Shown here in pieces: positions 7,856-14,820 of a DNA stretch of 61,740 nucleotides. Source of the DNA: Cnuella takakiae. GTDB lineage: Bacteria; Bacteroidota; Bacteroidia; Chitinophagales; Chitinophagaceae. Made by a program: the position numbers and the translations under genes. The notes beneath the pieces were generated by a model, which saw only the letters and a list, made by a program, of their open reading frames with translations, was not told where the DNA came from and searched no databases. The DNA lies in assembly GCF_001953305.1 (NCBI RefSeq), contig NZ_MTFE01000010.1:2390486-2452225 (forward strand), read 5' to 3'. Each line of letters begins with the position of its first letter. Position 1 is the stretch's first letter.

Positions 7856-8323
7856 TTGTCTGAAAATCAAATTGATAAAAGCATTGGTGGACGAATACAG
7901 GAACTGCTTTCCGTATTAGGCATAAGGCAAAGACCATTTGCGTTGGCTATAAGGATGGATCAAAGCCAGTTGTCAAAAGTGATAAATGGTGAAAGAGGCC
8001 TCACAATGGAAAAGGCTGTGGACATATCGTCAACTTATAAAGTTTCCTTGAACTGGTTAATTGCAGGAGTAGGTCAAATGTGGATTCTTGATAAGGACAA
8101 AGGTTCAGATGAAACATCCCGCCAGGAGCGGGATGAAGATGTGATTATAAAATTGAAAAGAACTGAGTTGGAAGCACTCCAAACTAGTTTCGAAATATTG
8201 GCTCAAGCCTTTTCAGGGCTTCTTCACTCAGGTAAAGAAAAGTACGATCCTTCCGTTGAGGTGTTGTCCTTGGGCAAAAAAGGGGCTTCAGGTTCGAAGA
8301 GTAAGACTTTAGGGGGCACTTGA
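7856..8323 (+). CDS. CI-like XRE-family repressor
   Basis: A 155-residue lysogeny repressor candidate. The N-terminal 70 residues form an XRE-type HTH domain (GGRIQELLSVLGIRQRPFA, then MDQSQLSKVINGERGLTMEKAVDI, ending SLNWLIAG). The remainder is charged with a leucine-rich helix (ELEALQTSFEILAQAF) that could oligomerise. The only plausible start is a TTG at 7856, directly next to an operator-like site. It is the only regulator transcribed rightwards in the lysogeny region. Confidence 0.82.
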   Translation: MSENQIDKSIGGRIQELLSVLGIRQRPFALAIRMDQSQLSKVINGERGLTMEKAVDISSTYKVSLNWLIAGVGQMWILDKDKGSDETSRQERDEDVIIKLKRTELEALQTSFEILAQAFSGLLHSGKEKYDPSVEVLSLGKKGASGSKSKTLGGT

Positions 8324-8379
8324 TCAATTGATTGCAGCGGCTGCAATTCGTTGTGGTCTTCATAATAAGCCCGTAATTG

Positions 8380-8397
8380 TACTACACCCATGTAGTA
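8380..8397. repeat. short palindrome upstream of small ORF
   Basis: TACTACA, spacer CCCA, TGTAGTA: a 7-base inverted repeat within the 130-base gap between the repressor and the next gene. There is no T-run after it, so it may be an operator rather than a terminator. The rest of the gap shows only an ATTGCAGCGGCTGCAAT palindrome after the repressor stop. Confidence 0.4.
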
Positions 8398-8454
8398 TAA
8401 AGAGTACAAAGCCAAGCTATAATACCAAACTTAAAGGGTAACCCCTAACTGCTT

Positions 8455-8676
8455 ATGAATACATCCTTTATCTCCGTTACTACAGCCAAAGGGCAGGAAA
8501 TCTTAGTCAATATGGCTTACGTGAGAAGTGTCCGGCAAGTAAGTCCAACCTCAAAAGATTCCTCATTATCACACTGGTGCGAATTGCAATTTGAAAATTC
8601 CATGCACATGTCCATTATTATAAGAATGGAAATGGAAGAATTGTACAAGCAAATAAAATCAACACCTACTAACTAA
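8455..8676 (+). CDS. small beta-rich hypothetical protein
   Basis: A 73-residue protein starting MNTSFISVTTAKGQEILVNMAYVRSV. The pattern (short strand, Asn-Val-x-x-I/V-R-S-V, later a CELQFEN strand and a C-terminal helix ELYKQI) matches the small FlbD-like beta-fold proteins common in Bacteroidota. Function unknown. It immediately precedes the secreted protease gene (2-base gap), suggesting one transcript. Confidence 0.6.
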   Translation: MNTSFISVTTAKGQEILVNMAYVRSVRQVSPTSKDSSLSHWCELQFENSMHMSIIIRMEMEELYKQIKSTPTN

Positions 8677-8678
8677 AT

Positions 8679-9680
8679 ATGAAGCAAATTTTTTTTGCAT
8701 TGATGATAGCCTGCCCGTTTTTACTATTTGCCCAAAAGAAACAACCATATACACCATCGGAACTTGCAAAATCTGTTGTTGGGTTAGAGACTGTAAGGGA
8801 ATTCGTAGATGATGATATAGAATCAAGAAAGCAAGTTGTGCTTCAAGAAAACTTAAATGGAAAAATTATAAAGGATTCTTTGGATAAGGCAATAAAGAAA
8901 ATAATGTCTGAAACTAAAAGGACTCTTGCTTCTTCCGTTTTTGTTATTTACCAATCTAAAAGGTACTTAATTTCTGCACTTCATGTTTTTAGATATGATG
9001 GAAGCGATCCAATGTATTCAGGTGCACCATTTCCAAGATTTATTCGAGTGCCAAGTATAGGTGATTCAATTGATAGGGAAGTGCATTTGCAATTTGGCAT
9101 TGCAGAGGGCAGAAAGGGCGCTTGGGAGTTTTCAGATTTAGATACTGATTTAGCGGTGATAGGTTTAGATGAAAAAGAAAGGGTTGATAGTGCATCTAAT
9201 TTTGTTAAGAACCATAGTGAATTTGCCAATTATTTAGAAAAACATGGCCATAAGCCTTTACCGGTTGAGATGATCGATGCAACACTAGATATCAAAATTG
9301 GTGAGGAAGTTTTCGGATTGGGATTTCCAACCCAGTCAATTGTTGCAACATTTTCTGGGAAGAATGTTTCTAGTATTTTCCCAAAAGGTTCAATGGTTGC
9401 AGAATTATATTATATAAATGGGGTTGTTTCTAATATTGGGAAGAATCAGCCTCTAATGGTCTTAAATATGAGTAGTCTGCCCGGTTGTAGTGGTGGACCA
9501 ATCTTTAAAGGACATAAATTAATCGGCATATTGTCAAGCATGACTGTGGGTTACATATACGATAATAATAGAAATCCAATACCTTATTTTTCTCCAGTTC
9601 CACTAGCCAAGGCTGCAAAGTCAACTAGTATTCTACCTTTAATTGAAAAACTTAGAAAGAGACTTGATAGTTCGAGATGA
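8679..9680 (+). CDS. secreted trypsin-like serine protease
   Basis: A 333-residue protein with a Sec signal peptide (MKQIFFALMIACPFLLFAQ) and a chymotrypsin-fold domain. The triad is visible: His102 in LISALHVF, Asp157 in DTDLAV, and Ser271 in GCSGGPIF. An alpha-helical segment of about 60 residues separates the signal peptide from the protease core. No PDZ domain is present, so it is not a full HtrA. It would act in the periplasm or outside the cell. The AT-rich composition and plus-strand position inside the lysogeny region suggest lysogenic-conversion cargo. Confidence 0.85.
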   Translation: MKQIFFALMIACPFLLFAQKKQPYTPSELAKSVVGLETVREFVDDDIESRKQVVLQENLNGKIIKDSLDKAIKKIMSETKRTLASSVFVIYQSKRYLISALHVFRYDGSDPMYSGAPFPRFIRVPSIGDSIDREVHLQFGIAEGRKGAWEFSDLDTDLAVIGLDEKERVDSASNFVKNHSEFANYLEKHGHKPLPVEMIDATLDIKIGEEVFGLGFPTQSIVATFSGKNVSSIFPKGSMVAELYYINGVVSNIGKNQPLMVLNMSSLPGCSGGPIFKGHKLIGILSSMTVGYIYDNNRNPIPYFSPVPLAKAAKSTSILPLIEKLRKRLDSSR

Positions 9681-9730
9681 AAAAAACAGCTTGTCAACTA
9701 TGAATCTTTAACCTAGTTATTTTCTTTATC

Positions 9731-10531
9731 ATGTTTCCAAATTTTTTTTCATTTCCAATTTTTTTGTTGATGTCAATCAATTGTTTTTCTCAAGGTACAT
9801 TCAAGGGTTCCTTTACTTTCGTTCTGCCTTCACAAGATGGAATTGCTGTGGTTTCTGATACAAGGCTTAGTTATGATTACCCTGGGACCGAAAAAGGATT
9901 AGGATATTTTGATCCGACTCAGAAGGTCTTTATCATTCATGATTTTGTACTGTCTTTTACAGGCGCAGGCATGGTAAATACAACGTTTGTGAAATTCTTT
10001 ATCGATGCATACAAAAAGGAGAAGTATACTCCAAAACGTAGTTTAGATAAGACCTTTCAACATTTTAAAGAATATATTGAAAGAAAATTTCCTGCCGAAG
10101 CACCTGTAATCTTTTCCAATGTTATTTATTTAGCCAAATATTTTGATGGAATACCGTATAGTGGTATTTATTTTAATGGAAGGTTTCAGTCGGGTCCTTA
10201 TGCTGTACTCTCATCATCTGATCAGGTTTTGAAAACCGGATTGGTTAACCCTGAAAACACTTGTGAACAAAATATATTCTATGCAAAGAAACTTATATCA
10301 GATTATGCAATTAAAAATAATCAGCAGCACCTAATAGGTGGCCCTTTCTTGATTGCTAAAATATTTCCAGATAATAAAATTATTTGGATGGAAAATAAAC
10401 CTATTAGTTCTCCATCAACCTTAAGTCAGTTTGCAGACAATTATTTTAAAGGTTTTTATCAAAGTCATTTTTTTTCAGCTGAAAGCAAGTTAGTTTTCGA
10501 GGATATCATGCATAGGTTCAAGTCTAAATGA
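9731..10531 (+). CDS. secreted proteasome/HslV-like Ntn-hydrolase candidate (Ser nucleophile?)
   Basis: A 266-residue protein with an N-terminal signal peptide (to about residue 21). The following stretch resembles the start of proteasome-beta/HslV subunits: SFTFVLPSQDGIAVVSD puts an Asp (43) exactly 17 positions from Ser27, counting Ser27 as 1, like Asp17 of the proteasome fold. A Lys (65) and the glycine-rich LSFTGAG (74-80) follow in the expected order. It shares an (I/V)GGP motif (202-205) and a C-terminal strand pattern with the protein at 13853-14596, so the two look like homologues. Catalysis is not proven. It follows the secreted protease gene by 50 bases. Confidence 0.6.
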   Translation: MFPNFFSFPIFLLMSINCFSQGTFKGSFTFVLPSQDGIAVVSDTRLSYDYPGTEKGLGYFDPTQKVFIIHDFVLSFTGAGMVNTTFVKFFIDAYKKEKYTPKRSLDKTFQHFKEYIERKFPAEAPVIFSNVIYLAKYFDGIPYSGIYFNGRFQSGPYAVLSSSDQVLKTGLVNPENTCEQNIFYAKKLISDYAIKNNQQHLIGGPFLIAKIFPDNKIIWMENKPISSPSTLSQFADNYFKGFYQSHFFSAESKLVFEDIMHRFKSK

Positions 10532-10675
10532 GTCTAAATTGTAAGGATAAAGAATGCCATATCCATGTGGACTAACATATAATTTGTACTTCATCTTGGG
10601 TGGATTTTGCCGCGAACATGAAGTCACGATGAATAAGATACCACAAACTAGGAGATGCATTCCTTTGACTTTCAT
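10490..10675 (-). CDS. small predicted lipoprotein
   Basis: A 61-residue ORF with a lipoprotein signal (hydrophobic MHLLVCGILFIVTSC, lipobox VTSC) and a short mature part rich in Tyr and Pro. It is on the strand opposite the Ntn-hydrolase candidate and overlaps that gene's 3' end by 42 bases. The well-formed lipobox supports a real gene; the overlap and small size count against it. No function known. Confidence 0.45.
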   Translation of the reverse strand: MKVKGMHLLVCGILFIVTSCSRQNPPKMKYKLYVSPHGYGILYPYNLDSFRLEPMHDILEN

Positions 10676-10681
10676 TTGCAT

Positions 10682-10964
10682 TTGTTTTTATTAAGGATGT
10701 TCTAATACTTAACCTCTTTATACGTCTCTAAAAATTAAGGTGTCCGGCCACCGCATGGCTCGTGCTTGGCGCTCTATATGGGCTATTCTAAAGCGATATG
10801 GGGCGCATCATATTTCTATAAACTTGCATTGTCCGGCCGCCGAACGGATAGGGCCCGCCGTGGTTTTCTTCCCAATTCCGGATTTTTTGAACTTTTTTTT
10901 CAAGTCAAACCCGCTACAGTACTGCATCGGACTGGAAAAGTCCTGTACTAGATTTTTCACCTTT
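10682..10964. other. intergenic region with repeated TGTCCGGCC motif
   Basis: No convincing gene. TGTCCGGCC followed by (A/G)CCG occurs twice (near 10741 and 10829), and a 10-base string TGCTTGGCGC near 10768 is shared with the palindromic element at 41674. T-rich tracts (10880-10910) lie downstream of the terminase gene on the minus strand and may include a weak terminator around the GGACT/AGTCC inverted repeat near 10928-10942. Confidence 0.35.
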
Positions 10965-12554
10965 TTACCGGGCCAACAGGTCAATTCCACCCGTATCGTA
11001 CATAGGTACCAGCTCCAGCTCCAGTGCTCCCCAGACTATCATATCAAACGTGTCCGGGTAGTGGGTCGCCTCTTCCGGAGGTATGCGCTTGCTCCGCTCG
11101 GACCTCTTGTCTTTCTTGGTTTTCCCATTCACCAGTTCGGCATCCGTTTTTTCGATTGACTTTTTCAGGAAGGTGTTTCGGGCTTCGTTCATTCGAATGG
11201 CCTTATCTGCCTGGCAGCGGAGCCACTTCCTGATTGCTTCATACTTCACGCCATGATCCGGAGCATCTCCGGTGAAAACTTCCACAACTGCCCAATCTCT
11301 GGCAGCCAGGTAAGCGCATACCATATCCTTGTACGTGCTGCCATAAGGGCTCCGTGCAATTGCTGTGTGGTCATATATGTAATACACCAGCTTTTCCTGG
11401 TGATCTGCAAAGGCTTCGCACCACATTTCCATTGCCCGGTTCAAATCGCCTGGTATTGAGTGGAGCGACTGCACAAAGTTGAGGGTAGTCCATGGTGATC
11501 CGGGCAGCTGGTCGAATTGAGCCGTCACAACCGGGGTAATGGAGTGCTGGTAATCCAATGAAATAATCAGCCCTTTGTTGGGGTTCACATCATAAGGGAA
11601 GTTGTACAGGTGTTCTTGAGTGAAATCCGGGTAATAGGGCACGATGGCCTTGTCCGGATCCATGTTCTTAACTGCAACATCGTATTCAAACTCGCTCAAA
11701 TCCCGCTTCAGGTCACGGAAGAACTTATCACCCAGCGCTTCCTGGTTCTCATATGGCTGTGCATCCCGGTAATACACCAGGTCTTTTCTGAGTTCGCGGA
11801 GCAAGGCTTCTATTTCTTCCAGTTCCTTTTCATACCGGTACCTGGTGCTTTCACTTTCGCAAGCCTCCGCTTGCTGTTGCAGGGAGATTGCATACAACTG
11901 CAGGTCGAACACAGTTTGAACCGCATCCCAATCAACATCCGCTTTCTTCTTCAATACCCAGCTGATGTCAGCACCCTTGCTGGGGTACTTGTCAGAAAAG
12001 AACCATTGGCTTTGGAACTCTGGCAGGTGCCCAAAGTGCTTGCGGCCACCGCGGATGGCTGGCTTTACTTCGCTTTTGAACTTGGCTTCATCCCAGTATT
12101 TCACTTCATCACCAATTACTGCCTGCAGGTTGAAGCCGTTTGCGGAGCCATTCACCGCCAGCGATATCTGGCAAACAATAAAGCCGGTTTGAAAAGCAAC
12201 AACCCGTCCCCAGTCCTTTGGAACAAACAGGGGTTTGGTCCAGTGATCAGGCGGCCGCTTGCCTACCACGTAGTCGATGTCTTCCAGCAGCCCCAGCTCT
12301 TCACCCCAATAAGCTTTAAGGCCAGGCAACAGGCTTTTGTCGATCCGCTCGAAGGTGTCGCAGATCAATCCGATCTGGGAGCGGGGCATAGTCTCGGACA
12401 GGTGAAGTATGCGGGGACCAATGCCTCCGGAGGTTTTGCCACCGGCACGGGGCCATGTGTTGTAACACACGTTGGCATTTATAATATGAATAAGCGCCTG
12501 GCTAAGATTAAGGTTCGCCTCTTTAACATTGGGATCATGCGCCGAAGCTTCCAT
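10965..12554 (-). CDS. phage terminase large subunit
   Basis: Packaging motor (529 aa). The N-terminal ATPase has a Walker A-like WPRAGGKT (34-41) and a Walker B ending in Asp149-Glu150 (AVIGDEVKYW). The C-terminal nuclease half shows a strand ending in Asp (IISLDYQHS), a second acidic strand (VYYIYDHTA) and a final DTFDMIVWGALEL. It would cut concatemeric phage DNA and pump it into proheads. It overlaps the small-subunit candidate by 20 bases. It is the last gene of the first late block. Confidence 0.88.
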   Translation of the reverse strand: MEASAHDPNVKEANLNLSQALIHIINANVCYNTWPRAGGKTSGGIGPRILHLSETMPRSQIGLICDTFERIDKSLLPGLKAYWGEELGLLEDIDYVVGKRPPDHWTKPLFVPKDWGRVVAFQTGFIVCQISLAVNGSANGFNLQAVIGDEVKYWDEAKFKSEVKPAIRGGRKHFGHLPEFQSQWFFSDKYPSKGADISWVLKKKADVDWDAVQTVFDLQLYAISLQQQAEACESESTRYRYEKELEEIEALLRELRKDLVYYRDAQPYENQEALGDKFFRDLKRDLSEFEYDVAVKNMDPDKAIVPYYPDFTQEHLYNFPYDVNPNKGLIISLDYQHSITPVVTAQFDQLPGSPWTTLNFVQSLHSIPGDLNRAMEMWCEAFADHQEKLVYYIYDHTAIARSPYGSTYKDMVCAYLAARDWAVVEVFTGDAPDHGVKYEAIRKWLRCQADKAIRMNEARNTFLKKSIEKTDAELVNGKTKKDKRSERSKRIPPEEATHYPDTFDMIVWGALELELVPMYDTGGIDLLAR

Positions 12555-13158
12555 CTTCCTTCCTTTTGAGTTCTATAATCTGCTTTGCTTTTGCCATGGC
12601 ATCTTTGCCGGCATCCTTTACTGATTCGGGTACCTGGCCACCAAAAACATTGAATACGATCTTTTTGGGAGAACGTGCCGGCCTGATATCGGGATAGATG
12701 TCATAGTACTTCTGCAGCACCTTTTCCAATGCCACCGCCTGGTTGATGTACTCTTCGTTGTTTTTGCGCTGCATGGCGGCATCGATCACATCCATGTCTT
12801 CGCCAACTGTGGAGGGTTCAACCTTACCGTACAGTTCATCAATCTTTTCTTCCAGGAACTCAATGCGGGTTTGGACCTTGTACCGCTTGTTAAGGGGAGT
12901 AGAGGAAGCAAAGACGTGTTCTGCATTCACAATGTCCTGGTAAGCCGTAGTCCGGCTCACCTTGAACTTGAACATGATCAGCTTGGCAATTGCTTCCCGC
13001 TTGCGGATCTCCTTTTGCCGGATCAGTTCATCGGCATACTCCCAGCGCTGCAGCAGCTCCTGCTGCTTATCGGTCAGGGTGACCGTTCCCTCTTCACTCA
13101 CCAGGTAAAGCTCGATGGCTTCCCGCTGGCCTTCGCTACTGCTTTTTAATTCCTTCAT
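12535..13158 (-). CDS. terminase small subunit-like DNA-binding protein
   Basis: A 207-residue protein directly upstream of and overlapping the large terminase. It has an HTH around residues 60-85 (AIAKLIMFKFKVSRTTAYQDI) followed by a helical oligomerisation region and a basic C-terminal tail, the usual small-terminase layout. It would recognise the packaging site. Assignment is by position and architecture. Confidence 0.7.
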   Translation of the reverse strand: MKELKSSSEGQREAIELYLVSEEGTVTLTDKQQELLQRWEYADELIRQKEIRKREAIAKLIMFKFKVSRTTAYQDIVNAEHVFASSTPLNKRYKVQTRIEFLEEKIDELYGKVEPSTVGEDMDVIDAAMQRKNNEEYINQAVALEKVLQKYYDIYPDIRPARSPKKIVFNVFGGQVPESVKDAGKDAMAKAKQIIELKRKEDGSFGA

Positions 13159-13792
13159 TGGATTTTAGTTGGTCGGTGATCTTTTCCAGCTGTTCCTGGT
13201 ACTGCCTGGCCAGCGCTGGGTAAGTTGGATTATCCGGATGCTTCTGAGCCTGGGCTTTGTTGCGCCGGATGTTTCTTTTCAAGGTTTCCACCATGCGGCC
13301 AAGCTCCAGTGGATCCGTTGGTACCGGTACTTCCCTTTGTTGTACTTCAGGAAGGGAACCATGCTTTTGGTAGTAGTCGCGCCGCTCCCAAACCCGCATA
13401 CATTCCTGCTCGAGGGAAAGAATTTCAAATGCCAGGTCTTTGCGAGTTTCGGTGGCCTCCGGGCCGTTTCCTTCCTGTTTATCCAGCTGGTGGCGCAGAT
13501 AGTTCATTCGCTGGTAAAGGGGCTGCCATTCTTTGCGCATGGCCTCCAGGACAGCATCATTGCTTTGCGGCATTTCCTCCGCTTCAGGTTTTGTTACCTG
13601 CTTATCCTGCAAAACAATTTTAGGTTGCTCCAGGAGGGCAGCCAGGGCGCCTTCCAGCATAGATTGCAGGTGTGGCGTAGGTTTTCCGGACAGCAGCTTC
13701 AAAAGGCTGGTATCGCTGCCGAATTGTTTGTACAGGGCAGCACCAACATAAAAGTTGCGTTTCCCTTCCATCCATTTCTTTATTAGCTCCAT
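13136..13792 (-). CDS. coiled-coil packaging-operon protein
   Basis: A 218-residue, almost entirely helical protein at the head of the terminase operon. Its N-terminal 40 residues (MELIKKWMEGKRNFYVGAALYKQFG) look like a small folded domain; the rest is coiled coil with long Glu/Gln/Arg-rich stretches. It overlaps the next gene by 23 bases. The start codon lies four bases from the -7 element of a late promoter. No domain recognised; a packaging-accessory role is inferred from position. Confidence 0.6.
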   Translation of the reverse strand: MELIKKWMEGKRNFYVGAALYKQFGSDTSLLKLLSGKPTPHLQSMLEGALAALLEQPKIVLQDKQVTKPEAEEMPQSNDAVLEAMRKEWQPLYQRMNYLRHQLDKQEGNGPEATETRKDLAFEILSLEQECMRVWERRDYYQKHGSLPEVQQREVPVPTDPLELGRMVETLKRNIRRNKAQAQKHPDNPTYPALARQYQEQLEKITDQLKSNEGIKKQ

Positions 13793-13833
13793 TGTACGAA
13801 AATGGGAAGATGTGTCCGGACATGGAAGGACAG
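13793..13833 (-). promoter_or_regulatory. late promoter module P1
   Basis: Reading on the minus strand: CTGTCCTTCCATGTCC (13833-13818), 13 bases, CATTTTCG at the -7 position (13804-13797), four bases, then the ATG at 13792. This is the most divergent of five such modules, but the spacing is identical. It overlaps a plus-strand promoter and a TGTCCGGACA palindrome (13813-13822). Confidence 0.55.
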
Positions 13834-13838
13834 GTAAT

Positions 13839-13846
13839 TATATTTG
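13839..13846 (+). promoter_or_regulatory. TAnnTTTG promoter of the Ntn-hydrolase candidate
   Basis: TATATTTG matches the Bacteroidota -7 consensus perfectly and sits six bases before the ATG at 13853. No clear -33 TTG element is seen. The arrangement implies a very short or absent 5' leader. Confidence 0.5.
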
Positions 13847-13852
13847 ATCCTT

Positions 13853-14596
13853 ATGAAGATGTATCTAGTATTCCTAATTGCCTTTTTTTACCAGTTTAAT
13901 CATGCTTTATGTCAAACTACAATTATTGCAAAAAGAACGACAGATGCAATATATGTGGCGGTAGATAGCAAAACTCAATTGGTAAGTATTGGAAGGAAAG
14001 GTGATGAAGTACATATTGATACAGTGAACATCTGTAAAGCATGGCATAATGGTAAAGTAGGTTTTGCCCTAGCCGGTAGGTATTTGTTTGAATCTAAAAA
14101 AGTAGCATTACAACTTTCCCATTTAACTGATCCTGTAGAGTTGTACAATGCACATGCACCTTTATTTGGAAGAATGTTATTGGATTCCTTGAAGAAAATA
14201 AAGGAAGGCAACCCTGAATATTTCAATTTGCAATTTGGAAAGGACACAGGCGAAGTAGCCAGCATTATTGCGTTTGGATTTCAGGGAGACTCTTTATGCA
14301 TGGTGCAATCCACATTCAATATTGTTTATAATGAGAAAGGCGAACTTGATATTGAGGTAAAGCCAATTATAGAAGATTATGGTGTTTACGCTGCTGGTTA
14401 TTACGATCACATTGAAGAGGATTTGATAAGCCCAGAATTTTGGAGAAAGAGGAAAAGGATTGACCAAGGTTTGAAGGAATTAATAAATAGAGAAGCTAAA
14501 TACCATCCTATGCATGTTGGTGGACCTATTAATATTATCAAAGTTCAAAATGGAACAATAGAGTGGATAACAAAAAATGACGTTTGTATCGAATGA
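13853..14596 (+). CDS. secreted proteasome/HslV-like Ntn-hydrolase candidate (Thr nucleophile?)
   Basis: A 247-residue protein with signal peptide (MKMYLVFLIAFFYQFNHALC). The mature part begins at or next to Thr22-Thr23, and the sequence TTIIAKRTTDAIYVAVD places Asp38 at position 17 counted from Thr22, as in proteasome beta subunits and HslV. Lys62 and a glycine-rich ALAGR (72-76) follow, and VGGPINIIKV (222-231) matches its relative at 9731-10531. Export of a proteasome-like protein would be unusual. The gene is AT-rich, on the plus strand between two minus-strand late operons. The ATG at 13853 is preferred over a TTG at 13844. Its stop overlaps the next start. Confidence 0.65.
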   Translation: MKMYLVFLIAFFYQFNHALCQTTIIAKRTTDAIYVAVDSKTQLVSIGRKGDEVHIDTVNICKAWHNGKVGFALAGRYLFESKKVALQLSHLTDPVELYNAHAPLFGRMLLDSLKKIKEGNPEYFNLQFGKDTGEVASIIAFGFQGDSLCMVQSTFNIVYNEKGELDIEVKPIIEDYGVYAAGYYDHIEEDLISPEFWRKRKRIDQGLKELINREAKYHPMHVGGPINIIKVQNGTIEWITKNDVCIE

Positions 14597-14820
14597 TGGC
14601 TATCCAAATCAATGATGAAGTCTTTCTCAATACCAACGTGTTTGATGATGCCACCCGCTGGCGTAATCACCACATTTATAAACGCATCCTGGAAGAGAGC
14701 CGTTTGGGTATCGTTCAGGGGTGGGTTAAGCAACACAACCAGTGGTGGGTAAAGTTCCCAGGTGTCACGATCCGGGTGGAAGAAAGGAACCTGATCAAGG
14801 TTGAAGCGGAAGCTGATTAG
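14593..14820 (+). CDS. hypothetical small protein coupled to the Ntn-hydrolase candidate
   Basis: A 75-residue protein starting MMAIQINDEVFLNTN (or at the second Met, 14596). The first ATG overlaps the upstream TGA as ATGA. It is Trp-rich (GWVKQHNQWWVKFPG) with a probable beta-barrel-like core. Its 3' end overlaps the convergent tail gene by four bases. No family recognised; it may be a phage gene unrelated to the hydrolase. Confidence 0.6.
   Translation: MMAIQINDEVFLNTNVFDDATRWRNHHIYKRILEESRLGIVQGWVKQHNQWWVKFPGVTIRVEERNLIKVEAEAD

Noticed and set aside
10740-11159. 139-codon plus-strand ORF overlapping the terminase end
   Set aside because: It is mostly antisense to the terminase C-terminus and has no domain or start context.
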